This document shows positions 15,236 through 21,318 of a DNA stretch of 31,501 nucleotides, piece after piece (position 1 is the stretch's first letter; the number at the start of each line of letters is the position of its first letter). The notes beneath the pieces are model-generated. The model ran no database searches, had not been told where the DNA came from, and saw only the letters and a program-made list of their open reading frames with translations. The stretch is from the NCBI GenBank assembly GCA_937983055.1, contig CALJLA010000151.1, positions 1 through 31,501 of the forward strand, given 5' to 3'. Both the position numbers and the translations under genes were made by a program. Source of the stretch: an uncultured Pseudomonadota bacterium (GTDB lineage Bacteria; Pseudomonadota; Gammaproteobacteria; Burkholderiales; Eutrophovitaceae).

Positions 15236-15667
15236 ATGTCCACGCTTGAACGCGCCATTGAGATCGCTGCTGTTGCGCACGCGGGCCAGCTCGACAAAGC
15301 GGGCGAGCCATACATCCTCCATCCGCTGCGGGTGATGATGCGAGTCACGGGGCAACATGAGCGAATGGCTGCCGTGCTTCATGATGTCGTTGAAGACACA
15401 GTCGTCACGCTGGAACAGTTGGCGCAGGAAGGCTTCCCAGAGGAAGTGTTGCTGGCTGTCCAGGCGCTTACCAAGCGTGAAGGGGAGTCCAGGCTGCAAG
15501 CTGCTGCCCGCGCCGCAAAGCATCCAATCGCCCTCGCCGTGAAATTGGCGGACAACGCGGAGAACATGGACCTAAGCCGGATCTCAGCGCCAACCGAGAA
15601 GGACTTTGCTCGCGTTCGGGAGTACGAAGAGGTGCGGGCACTGCTTCTGCGTGCAAGTGAGGTCTAA
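15236..15667 (+). CDS. Cassette 3: small HD-domain (p)ppGpp hydrolase-like protein
   Basis: A 143-residue HD-domain phosphohydrolase resembling the hydrolase half of RelA/SpoT and MESH1. Visible metal-ligand pattern: His15 (VAHAGQ), the His49-Asp50 pair in VLHDVVEDT with Glu53/Asp54, and Asp106 in KLADNAENM, which corresponds to KLADRLHNMR in SpoT. GEPYILHPLRV is also typical. There is no synthetase or TGS domain, so it is a small alarmone hydrolase-like protein; family members hydrolyse (p)ppGpp or NADPH. The ATG at 15236 is 21 bases after an attC R' box, and its TAA stop lies inside the next R'' box (GTCTAAC), as in a classic integron gene cassette. Confidence 0.88.
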   Translation: MSTLERAIEIAAVAHAGQLDKAGEPYILHPLRVMMRVTGQHERMAAVLHDVVEDTVVTLEQLAQEGFPEEVLLAVQALTKREGESRLQAAARAAKHPIALAVKLADNAENMDLSRISAPTEKDFARVREYEEVRALLLRASEV

Positions 15668-15749
15668 CCCCTCGCTCGAAAGGGCGTCCTCTACGGCAGG
15701 CGGGCTTGCCGGCCTGCCGTTCCGGTTGCCTCATCTTGAACGTTAGGCC
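15662..15749 (+). other. attC-like recombination site 4
   Basis: R'' GTCTAAC (15662-15668) and R' GTTAGGC (about 15743-15749) both fit consensus. The outer CGCTCGAA/TTGAACG arms pair imperfectly. The inner ACGGCAGGC/GCCTGCCGT pair is a perfect 9-bp stem. The stop codon of cassette 3 is embedded in R''. This is the most canonical site in the array. Confidence 0.9.
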
Positions 15750-15763
15750 GCTGGTTCGCACCT

Positions 15764-15997
15764 ATGGCTCCACCCGTCTCTACGCCACGTGCCACGTTTA
15801 AAGGCATTCCGAAGACGGCGGGCGCTCTAGTCAGGCTCGTCGGCACTTCGCTTCTTGCCGGCGTCGTCTGTGCCATGTTTGGGGGCGGTATTGCGCTCCT
15901 TCTCGGTCTTTCTCCGGTCATCGCGGCTGGCGCTTCGGGAGGCGTCGGTTCGCTCGCTGTGGCACTGGTCATCCTTCGTCATGGCCCGTCCGCTTAA
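15764..15997 (+). CDS. Cassette 4: 77-residue membrane protein, unknown
   Basis: A very small unrecognised protein with two hydrophobic helices: GALVRLVGTSLLAGVVCAMFGGGIALLLGL (about residues 20-49) and VIAAGASGGVGSLAVALVILR (about 52-72). A basic N-terminal stretch (PRATFKGIPKTAG) precedes the first. The ATG lies about 15 bases after the R' box of attC site 4, and the TAA stop is inside the next R'' box (GCTTAAC), so cassette boundaries are tight on both sides. Similar tiny membrane proteins recur in this array. No homology-based function can be offered. Confidence 0.7.
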   Translation: MAPPVSTPRATFKGIPKTAGALVRLVGTSLLAGVVCAMFGGGIALLLGLSPVIAAGASGGVGSLAVALVILRHGPSA

Positions 15998-16088
15998 CCT
16001 CGGGCCCTACCGTGGCAGCCACCAGTTGTGTCGGTGCGATCCTTCGTGACTGACACCGTGCAAGCATGTCGTGAGAGTCCAGTTAGCC
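15992..16088 (+). other. attC-like recombination site 5
   Basis: R'' is GCTTAAC (15992-15998), fitting RYYYAAC and containing the cassette 4 stop codon. R' is GTTAGCC (16082-16088), one base off consensus. The inner stem GTGTCGGT/ACTGACAC is nearly perfect; the outer arms pair only in part. Length is 97 bases. Confidence 0.65.
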
Positions 16089-16104
16089 GCCGGGTACTGG
16101 CCAG

Positions 16105-16419
16105 GTGATTGCCGCTGCCGTTAACCGATGGATTGGATATGCGCTTCTTGGCCTTGGGGTTGCGCTCGTGGCAATCGGCCTGTATCTCGGGGCGTTCGCC
16201 TGGGCGAACGATGGGTTGACTGCCGGGGTAAGAGTCTTTGGCACATCGGCGGTCTTCGGCATTGCACTGGTGATCACGGGGCTCACCTTCCGCATTGCCG
16301 CCGACGCACACGCGAAGGCCCGGCCGCGGCGTTGGTGGTTTCAGTTGCTGCCCATAATCGTGGGGTACGTCGCATTCGGGCTCGCGGCGACATTGAGTTC
16401 TGTGCTTGACCGGATGTAG
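16105..16419 (+). CDS. Cassette 5: 104-residue membrane protein, unknown
   Basis: An unrecognised membrane protein with three predicted helices: about residues 9-34 (WIGYALLGLGVALVAIGLYLGAFAW), 41-65 (VRVFGTSAVFGIALVITGLTF) and 78-98 (WWFQLLPIIVGYVAFGLAATL). A short basic loop (HAKARPRR) lies between the last two. The only suitable start is GTG at 16105, 17 bases after the R' box. The gene runs almost to the next, poorly preserved, attC site. Topology suggests an inner-membrane protein; nothing shows its role. Confidence 0.65.
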   Translation: MIAAAVNRWIGYALLGLGVALVAIGLYLGAFAWANDGLTAGVRVFGTSAVFGIALVITGLTFRIAADAHAKARPRRWWFQLLPIIVGYVAFGLAATLSSVLDRM

Positions 16420-16434
16420 TGCGTACATCGGGGG

Positions 16435-16547
16435 GGCGAACAGGTTGTCGACACTATGCGCGACGCGTCGGTTAAACGGGCGTTGTCGTTCGACGGTTTT
16501 ATCTCTTTCCGCGCCGTGCGCTGACCGGCAAGGCGCGAACGTCAGGC
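16435..16547 (+). other. attC-like recombination site 6 (degenerate)
   Basis: R' is GTCAGGC (16541-16547), one base from GTTAGGC; R'' may be GGCGAAC (16435-16441) and is poor. GCGCGACGCGTCGG and CCGCGCCGTGCGC pair with several unpaired bases, and GTCGTTCGAC forms the tip. The position between two short co-directional genes supports the call more than the boxes do. Confidence 0.5.
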
Positions 16548-16557
16548 CACATCGCAC

Positions 16558-16839
16558 ATGGTGAACGAACGCGGATGCTACTGCGGGATATGGGAGAAGA
16601 ACCCCGGTTACTTCGAGCTGCAGGGCGTGCCGCGCGGTTACTGCGGTTTCTGCCAGACGTGCGGCCGACCCGGTCACACCCGGCACTTTCCCGGGGCGGT
16701 GCCTTTCACCGGGTGCTGGTGCGATGTTCACTACCGGCGGGCCTCATGGCTGCACCCGCTGGGTACTTACGGATTGTTCCTCTACGCGGGCGTTATCGCT
16801 GCGGTGTTCGGAGTATTGTGGACCGTGTTCGGAGGCTGA
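16558..16839 (+). CDS. Cassette 6: Cys-rich protein with C-terminal membrane helix
   Basis: A 93-residue protein. The N-terminal 60 residues carry seven cysteines (7, 9, 29, 32, 35, 53, 55) and three histidines (40, 43, 58) in CYCG, YCGFCQTCGRPGHTRHFPG and GCWCDVHYR, an arrangement suggesting a small zinc-binding domain. A single hydrophobic helix at about residues 70-91 ends the protein, so it is probably tail-anchored with the zinc domain in the cytoplasm. I believe proteins with this HTRHFPGAVPFTG...WCD signature occur in other integron cassettes, but cannot check. The ATG at 16558 is ten bases after an R' box. The function is unknown. Confidence 0.72.
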   Translation: MVNERGCYCGIWEKNPGYFELQGVPRGYCGFCQTCGRPGHTRHFPGAVPFTGCWCDVHYRRASWLHPLGTYGLFLYAGVIAAVFGVLWTVFGG

Positions 16840-16846
16840 TCACGCG

Positions 16847-16917
16847 GGCTAACAGCGCGATGGCTGCAGACCCGAAACCTCATTCGATAAAGTGGACACC
16901 TCGACGTAATGTTTGAG
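16847..16917 (+). other. Partial attC-like site 7 (right arm lost or changed)
   Basis: The left arm GGCTAACAGCGCGATGGCTG (16847 onward) resembles the R''-L'' half of other sites in the array. No complementary right arm follows. The only R'-like box is GTTTGAG (16911-16917). This looks like a truncated or diverged site, possibly a deletion junction between two cassettes. Confidence 0.4.
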
Positions 16918-16926
16918 CAGGTGCCA

Positions 16927-17211
16927 ATGGCCGAGACGAGTTCGCAGCCCTTTCATGCATTGGCTGCCTCCATGAAGGAGGGCGGTTTTGCAGCGCACGC
17001 CAGTCGCCTGGAGGACACGCTCAACGGCACATGGACAACATCGTCCGAACTGATCGCGGAACTCGGCGCCGTAGTGCTCCAAATCCGCGCAGAGTGCTCG
17101 CCACTTACGCAGGAGCAAAAGCGCCTGATCAAGGACTGCCTGCGCCGGGTGCATCGCGCCTGGCCGGGCTTTGGTTTTCTGCGTGGTCTCTGGCACCGAT
17201 GGCTTTCATGA
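16927..17211 (+). CDS. Cassette 7: small protein of unknown function
   Basis: A 94-residue, mostly alpha-helical protein I do not recognise. It contains HALAASMKEGGFAAHASRLEDTLNGTWTTSSELIAELGAVVLQIRAE, then a basic and tryptophan-rich C-terminus (LRRVHRAWPGFGFLRGLWHRWLS). No membrane segment or catalytic motif is evident; the C-terminal helix could be membrane-associating. I prefer ATG at 16927, preceded by AGCAGG; an in-frame ATG at 16909 would add six residues and overlap the candidate R' box. The preceding attC-like site is damaged. Confidence 0.6.
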   Translation: MAETSSQPFHALAASMKEGGFAAHASRLEDTLNGTWTTSSELIAELGAVVLQIRAECSPLTQEQKRLIKDCLRRVHRAWPGFGFLRGLWHRWLS

Positions 17212-17233
17212 GCGTCGTTCAGATAATCGCACC

Positions 17234-17293
17234 CGGTAACGTATTGCAGGCGACGCGCATGGCGTCGCGGGCGCCTGCTCCGGAACGTCGGGC
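17234..17293 (+). other. attC-like recombination site 8 (60 bases)
   Basis: R'' is CGGTAAC (17234-17240) and R' is GTCGGGC (17287-17293), giving exactly 60 bases, the classical '59-base element' size. The inner GCGACGC/GCGTCGC stem is perfect and the outer GCAGGCG/CGCCTGC also pair. R' carries the same GTT-to-GTC change as site 2. Confidence 0.6.
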
Positions 17294-17314
17294 GGACCAG
17301 AGGCCCCGGCTTCG

Positions 17315-17548
17315 ATGACGCTCTTTCACTTCGCGAGCCTGTTGTGTGCGGTGGGCGGCGCACTGCTCCTTGGAGTCTTTCTCGCCGAATACGGCGTGGT
17401 CGCGATGCTTGTCGGCGTGATCGCCGGTCTCGCCGGAGGCTGGTTCGTCGGCCCGCTGCTCGTACTTGGGATCTTCGTCGTCGGTATCCTTGTTGAAGAA
17501 GGGCCGCGCGCTGCCATCGAGTTTCTTCGACGACGGCCCAAGGTCTGA
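17315..17548 (+). CDS. Cassette 8: 77-residue membrane protein, unknown
   Basis: A tiny hydrophobic protein with two or three helices: FASLLCAVGGALLLGVFLAEYGVVAMLVGVIAGLAGGWFVGPLLVLGIFVVGIL spans about residues 6-60. A charged C-terminal tail follows (VEEGPRAAIEFLRRRPKV). Same size as the cassette 4 product (77 residues) but no clear sequence similarity. The ATG at 17315 is 21 bases after the R' box of site 8, and the TGA stop overlaps the degenerate R'' box of the next site. Unrecognised; a membrane role is the only inference. Confidence 0.65.
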   Translation: MTLFHFASLLCAVGGALLLGVFLAEYGVVAMLVGVIAGLAGGWFVGPLLVLGIFVVGILVEEGPRAAIEFLRRRPKV

Positions 17549-17624
17549 TGCAAGGCTTCGATGAGCTCTGACTCGATTTCCAAACCGATACATTTGAGCG
17601 GGCCGACGGGCGTAAACGTCAGAT
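17543..17624 (+). other. attC-like recombination site 9 (degenerate)
   Basis: R'' is GTCTGAT (17543-17549), containing the cassette 8 stop; R' is GTCAGAT (17618-17624), overlapping the ATG of cassette 9. Both differ from consensus by one or two transitions, and the two ends are still complementary over TCTGA/TCAGA. The internal arms pair weakly. Confidence 0.45.
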
Positions 17625-18042
17625 GACTGGACCGGAGCTTCTCTGGGCTGTAGTCGGCGCCGTGGCGCTGGTCGCCGTGTTCGTCGTCCAGCGCAAGACC
17701 CGCTTCATGGAAAAGTCGGAACGCTTCATGGGCGACCTGGCGGGGGTTTCGGAGTCCACGCCCGGCTGGCTCGCGTTCTTCAAGTTGCTGTGGATGTGGG
17801 CCGCGAATGCCGCCGCGTGCCTGTTTCTCTGGATGCTGGCGGTGCCGGGCTCAAGCGGCGGCGAAACCTTCTACCGGCTTGGCTGGTTTTTGCTGATCGG
17901 CAACGCGGCCGCCATAGTTGTGACGGGTACGATGTTCGCGACCGGTCGGCGCGCCGGCGCGGTGCGGAGCGCGAAATGGATCGTGCCTGTTTTGTTTGCC
18001 GTGCTGATTGTCTATGCATTGTTCGGGGCTATCGTTAACTGA
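17623..18042 (+). CDS. Cassette 9: 139-residue membrane protein, unknown
   Basis: An unrecognised protein with four predicted helices: about residues 5-23 (ELLWAVVGAVALVAVFVV), 48-73 (GWLAFFKLLWMWAANAAACLFLWML), 84-106 (FYRLGWFLLIGNAAAIVVTGTMF) and 117-137 (WIVPVLFAVLIVYALFGAIV). A basic loop (QRKTRFMEKSERFMGDL) follows the first helix. The ATG overlaps the last two bases of an R'-like box. It is the last gene with cassette-like features. A GTTAAC followed by a poorly paired stretch reaching a GTTACGGGC at about 18147 may be the remains of its attC site. Confidence 0.65.
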   Translation: MTGPELLWAVVGAVALVAVFVVQRKTRFMEKSERFMGDLAGVSESTPGWLAFFKLLWMWAANAAACLFLWMLAVPGSSGGETFYRLGWFLLIGNAAAIVVTGTMFATGRRAGAVRSAKWIVPVLFAVLIVYALFGAIVN

Positions 18043-18187
18043 CAGCACCCGGTAGGGGCAGCGCTTGCAAGGAGGCAACCGATTCCTGCGGCCAGCTCAC
18101 ACACAAGTGGGGATGCTTGGGGCAAACTGGCTTCGAAGTGTTTCGGAAGTTACGGGCCTCGGCTTTGACGATTGAGCGGGAGGATTC

Positions 18188-18796
18188 ATGGCTGACGAAC
18201 CGATGTACCACGAGGGTATGCGGCAGCTTCAGGATGCCCGCGAGACGCGGCCGCTGGCCGACCGGCTGCAGCAGGTCACCGTTCGCACGGCGTTCACCGA
18301 CGACGATCGGGCGTTCATTCAGCATTGCCCGATGTTTTTCCTTGCCACGGCGGATGCCGGCGGCCATCCGGACTGTTCTTACAAGGGCGGGCTTCCGGGG
18401 TTCGTTCACGTTCTGGACGAGCGCACCCTCGCCATTCCCGATTACGATGGCAATGGCATGTACCGGAGCTGGGGCAACGTGCTGCGCAACCCGCACGTCG
18501 GGCTGCTGTTCATAGACTTCGAAAAGCCAAGGCGGCTGCGCGTGAACGGAACGGCCACGCTCAGCGCGGACGATCCGCTGCGAAACGAGTACCCCGGGTC
18601 GGTGTTCGTCATTCGCATCGCGGCGACGAAGATCTTCCCCAACTGCCCCCGCTACATCCACAGGATGCAGCTGGTCGAACATTCGGCCTACGCCCCGCGG
18701 CCGGATTACACGCCACCGGTCCCCGCCTGGAAGACGTTCGCCGAGTTTCGTGATGCGCTGCCGGCGCGCGACCGCAAAGAAGATGAGAACAATTAA
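18188..18796 (+). CDS. Pyridoxamine 5'-phosphate oxidase-like FMN-binding protein
   Basis: A 202-residue split-barrel flavoprotein of the PNPOx-like superfamily. Seen: FFLATADAGGHPDCSYKGGLPGFVHVLDERTLAIPDYDGNGMYRSWGNVLRNPHVGLLFIDF, the usual barrel core that binds FMN, and a following RLRVNGTATLSADD. The N-terminal 35 residues are helical and the C-terminus has a Cys-containing NCPRYIHRMQLV. Members act as flavin reductases, F420/FMN oxidoreductases or haem-utilisation proteins; the specific reaction is unknown. The ATG at 18188 has GGGAGG upstream. Composition and ribosome site look chromosomal, and no attC site follows, so I place it just outside the cassette array. Confidence 0.85.
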   Translation: MADEPMYHEGMRQLQDARETRPLADRLQQVTVRTAFTDDDRAFIQHCPMFFLATADAGGHPDCSYKGGLPGFVHVLDERTLAIPDYDGNGMYRSWGNVLRNPHVGLLFIDFEKPRRLRVNGTATLSADDPLRNEYPGSVFVIRIAATKIFPNCPRYIHRMQLVEHSAYAPRPDYTPPVPAWKTFAEFRDALPARDRKEDENN

Positions 18797-18942
18797 GCAG
18801 GGGCAGGCCTGTATTTCATAGGTCGTGAATGCGGCGGATCGCGCCGGGCCGCGGCAAGCCGATTGCATTCACCCTCTGCGCAAGACAGAGATTCGCCGCC
18901 GCCTTTATACTGGCCACCATTCCAATTAACAGACCGACCGCC

Positions 18943-19431
18943 ATGCCGGACCCGAACACTACACGCATCGTCAAGGAATCGAAGATTGGCCGCGAGTTGA
19001 CCGACGAGCAGAGCGCGGTGCTCGCCGGGCTGGTGGAGGTGACGGAGTACGCCGACGGCGAGGTCGTCGTCGAGGAAGGCGCGCGCGACGACCATCTTCG
19101 GGTGGTGCTGTCCGGCGCGCTGGCGGTGGCGAGAAAGTCGAACGGCGACGAAGACTGGATGCGGCTCAACGTGCTGACCGCGGGCGACCTCGCCGGCGAG
19201 CTGGCGTTTCTCGATTCGAAGCCGCGCTTCGCGGCGCTGGTGGCGCTGGGCCCGACCCGGGTCTTCAGCCTGCAGCGCGCGAAGCTCGAATCGCTCCTTG
19301 CCAAGGAACCGGTCATCGTCTACCGCGTGATGCGCGCGATCACCCGCTTCGCGCACGAGGTGCTGCACCGCTCCGGCGCGCAGATGGCCGAGCTTACCGC
19401 TTACGTGTACAAGTCCAAGGCCAAGTACTGA
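18943..19431 (+). CDS. Cyclic nucleotide-binding domain protein without output domain
   Basis: A 162-residue protein made almost entirely of one cNMP-binding (CAP-like) beta-roll: residues 15-45 (IGRELTDEQSAVLAGLVEVTEYADGEVVVEEG), 57-90 and the phosphate-binding cassette at about 81-100 (GDLAGELAFLDSKPRFAALVA), where Gly-Glu-Leu-Ala and Arg95 correspond to the nucleotide-contacting residues. A C-terminal helix follows. There is no helix-turn-helix, so it is not a CRP-type repressor or activator by itself; it may bind cAMP or c-di-GMP, or act as a partner subunit. ATG at 18943 was preferred because a TATACT -10-like sequence (18906-18911) lies upstream, ruling out longer starts at 18829. Confidence 0.85.
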   Translation: MPDPNTTRIVKESKIGRELTDEQSAVLAGLVEVTEYADGEVVVEEGARDDHLRVVLSGALAVARKSNGDEDWMRLNVLTAGDLAGELAFLDSKPRFAALVALGPTRVFSLQRAKLESLLAKEPVIVYRVMRAITRFAHEVLHRSGAQMAELTAYVYKSKAKY

Positions 19432-19436
19432 GGCGC

Positions 19437-19451
19437 CGGGCCTTCGGCCCG
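19437..19451 (+). terminator. Short GC hairpin after the cNMP-binding gene
   Basis: CGGGCC-TTC-GGCCCG forms a perfect 6-bp stem with a 3-base loop, five bases after the stop codon. No T-tract follows, so intrinsic termination is doubtful. Confidence 0.35.
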
Positions 19452-19546
19452 CGATGCGCAGCGGGCAGATGCCGGCGCCCGCAAACCATCCCGGCGCACA
19501 TGCATAATGGCTCGCATGCCCTCGCCGAGGGCCGCAAGGAGCCGCC

Positions 19547-20200
19547 GTGCAGCACATTCTCGTCTACTCCGACTCGCTGTCCTGGGGCATCGTCCCCACC
19601 ACCCGCAAGCGCCTGGCCTTCGACCAGCGCTGGCCGGGCGTCATGGAAATCGCGCTGAATTCGGCCGGTGCGAATGTCCGCGTCATCGAAGACTGCCTGA
19701 ATGGCCGCCGCACCGTCTGGGACGACCCCTACAAGCCGGGGCGTAACGGCCTGGTCGGGCTGGGGCAGCGCATCGAGATTCACTCGCCGCTGGCGCTGGT
19801 GCTGCTCGCGCTGGGCACCAACGACTTCCAGTCGATGCACCCGCACAACGCCTGGCAGTCGTCGCAAGGCATCGCGGCGCTGGTGTCGGCCATCCGCACC
19901 GCGCCGGTGGAGCCGGGCATGCCGATTCCGCCGATCCTGGTGATGTGCCCGCCGCTGCTCGCCACGCCCAAGGGCCCGATCGCGCCGAAGTTCGAAGGCG
20001 GCGAGAAGAAGTGCGTCGGCCTGCCGGCCGCCTTCGAGAAGGTGTGCAAGGAACTCGACTGCCACTACTTCGACGCGAACACGGTGACCACCTCGAGCAA
20101 GGTCGACGGCGTGCATCTCGACGCCGACCAGCACCTGACGCTGGGCAAGGCGCTGGCGCCGGTGGTCGGGCGGATTCTGCCGCCCGGCGCGAGGGCATAG
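19547..20200 (+). CDS. SGNH/GDSL-type arylesterase
   Basis: A 217-residue SGNH hydrolase. The four blocks are visible: Ser10 in YSDSLSWG (SDSL in place of GDSL), Gly53 in CLNGRRT, Asn92 in LGTNDF, and Asp187/His190 in DGVHLD. The sequence order RWPGVM, RTVWDDP, GLGQRIEIHSPLALVLLALGTND, FEGGEKK resembles the Mycobacterium smegmatis arylesterase/acyltransferase (MsAcT) type, which acts on short-chain esters. No signal peptide, so cytoplasmic. The start is GTG at 19547, chosen because AAGGAG lies five bases upstream. TspO follows after only six bases, so the two are probably co-transcribed. Confidence 0.9.
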   Translation: MQHILVYSDSLSWGIVPTTRKRLAFDQRWPGVMEIALNSAGANVRVIEDCLNGRRTVWDDPYKPGRNGLVGLGQRIEIHSPLALVLLALGTNDFQSMHPHNAWQSSQGIAALVSAIRTAPVEPGMPIPPILVMCPPLLATPKGPIAPKFEGGEKKCVGLPAAFEKVCKELDCHYFDANTVTTSSKVDGVHLDADQHLTLGKALAPVVGRILPPGARA

Positions 20201-20206
20201 ATCCCG

Positions 20207-20704
20207 GTGCGCGCGCGCTCGCGGCTGGCCCAGACGCTCGGACTCGCCGGCTGGCTGGCGATCGCGTTCGTCGCCGGCGGCATTGGCGCGCTCGCTTCGG
20301 TCGAGGCGGTTTCGTTCTACGGGCAGCTCGTCCGGCCGGCCTGGGCGCCGCCAGCCGCGGTATTCGGACCGGTCTGGACGGCGCTGTATGCGCTGATGGG
20401 CGTCGCCGCGTGGCTGGTGTGGCGCGAGGTCGGCGCGCGCCGGGTGGGCGGCGCGCTCACGCTGTTCGCGATGCAGCTGGCCGTCAATGCGCTGTGGTCC
20501 TGGCTGTTCTTCGTGTGGCGCAACGGCGCATGGGCATTCATCGAGAGCCTCGTGCTGATCGCGCTGATCGGCGCGACCATGGTCGCCTTCTGGCGCGTGC
20601 GCCGGCTGGCCGCGTTGCTCCTGATTCCGTACCTGCTCTGGGTCTGCTTCGCGGCGGCGCTGACAGGGTCGGTCTGGCGGAACAATCCGGCGCTGCTCGG
20701 TTGA
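20207..20704 (+). CDS. tspO: TspO/MBR family tryptophan-rich sensory protein
   Basis: A 165-residue, five-helix membrane protein of the TspO/peripheral benzodiazepine receptor family, which binds porphyrins and affects tetrapyrrole and stress responses. Conserved features: FYGQLVRPAWAPPAAVFGPVWTALYALMGVAAWLVW, then AMQLAVNALWSWLFF, and the late LLLIPYLLWVCFAAALTGSVWRNN, in which the family's usual LN is TG. GTG at 20207 is the start, six bases after the arylesterase stop, which suggests coupling. The length is normal for bacterial TspO. Confidence 0.92.
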   Translation: MRARSRLAQTLGLAGWLAIAFVAGGIGALASVEAVSFYGQLVRPAWAPPAAVFGPVWTALYALMGVAAWLVWREVGARRVGGALTLFAMQLAVNALWSWLFFVWRNGAWAFIESLVLIALIGATMVAFWRVRRLAALLLIPYLLWVCFAAALTGSVWRNNPALLG

Positions 20705-20787
20705 TCGCGCGCGATGTGTGCAGAGTCCTGTATATGCTGTACCGGCAATGTTCGCTTGGCGTCCGCGACCATGCAGGGTGACCGGCG

Positions 20788-21285
20788 ATGACCGCGAGTG
20801 ACGACAGATCGCGCCCGCCCGGCACCGCTGAGCCCGACCGGCGTTTCCCGCTCGGCTACCTGGCCGCTGCCGCACTGGCGGTGCCGATCGGCGCCATCGG
20901 TTTGTTCGAGGTTTCCTACCTGTACTTCGGCGTTACGGCGCAGGATCCGCCCGCGACGATCACGACGGCGGGCGCGCTGCTGGCGTTCGGCCTGGCGCTG
21001 GCGTGGCCGCTGTATCGCGCGCGCCGGCCCGCCGAGGTGGTGCGCAGAAGCTGCCAGCTCGGCATGGTCGTGGCGCTGCTGCTGCCGGCGGTGACCTTCG
21101 CCGTGCTGCTGATCTGGCAGAACGCGCCGGATCGCCCCGACCTCGGCATGGGCGGACTGATGCTTTACAGTCTGCCGCTGGTGGCGATCGGAGTAGCGGT
21201 GGTGCTGAGCATTGCGTTTGCCGCCGGCGCCCGGCTCGCCTCGAAGCGCCTCCCGGTGCGCGACCGGGACGGGTCGGAAAGCTGA
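20788..21285 (+). CDS. Four-helix membrane protein, unknown
   Basis: A 165-residue protein I do not recognise. Four hydrophobic segments are visible: about residues 22-44 (LGYLAAAALAVPIGAIGLFEVSYLYF), 56-75 (ITTAGALLAFGLALAWPLY), 91-110 (LGMVVALLLPAVTFAVLLIW) and 124-150 (LMLYSLPLVAIGVAVVLSIAFAAGA). A polar N-terminal 20 residues and a charged C-terminal tail flank them. The ATG at 20788 has only a weak ribosome site (AGGGTGA). It lies 83 bases after tspO and 33 bases before the ankyrin gene, all in the same direction. Confidence 0.65.
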   Translation: MTASDDRSRPPGTAEPDRRFPLGYLAAAALAVPIGAIGLFEVSYLYFGVTAQDPPATITTAGALLAFGLALAWPLYRARRPAEVVRRSCQLGMVVALLLPAVTFAVLLIWQNAPDRPDLGMGGLMLYSLPLVAIGVAVVLSIAFAAGARLASKRLPVRDRDGSES

Positions 21286-21318
21286 GAAGACGTGCCTTTG
21301 CATGGAATCGGTTGACGC

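Larger units (their letters stand above)
13683..18150 (+). mobile_element. Integron-type gene cassette array without integrase (CALIN-like)
   Basis: Nine co-directional short genes alternate with nine attC-like palindromes whose R' boxes match GTTRRRY exactly or within one or two bases. Stop codons repeatedly fall inside R'' boxes (15662, 15992, 17543). The region is poorer in G+C than both flanks. The left neighbour is a CoA-transferase gene and the right neighbour a flavoprotein gene. No tyrosine recombinase (intI) frame is present anywhere in the window, so the array is either a stand-alone cluster of attC sites or the distal end of an integron that continues nowhere visible. The right boundary is uncertain. 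Confidence 0.8.

Noticed and set aside
16875..16905. Insertion-sequence end (AGTGGACACC-like)
   Set aside because: Only a short resemblance to some IS termini; there is no matching inverted end, target duplication or transposase.
13453..18187. An integron integrase gene within or beside the cassette array
   Set aside because: I examined both strands; no frame of about 320 codons with tyrosine-recombinase motifs is present. The longest minus frames there are short shadows.
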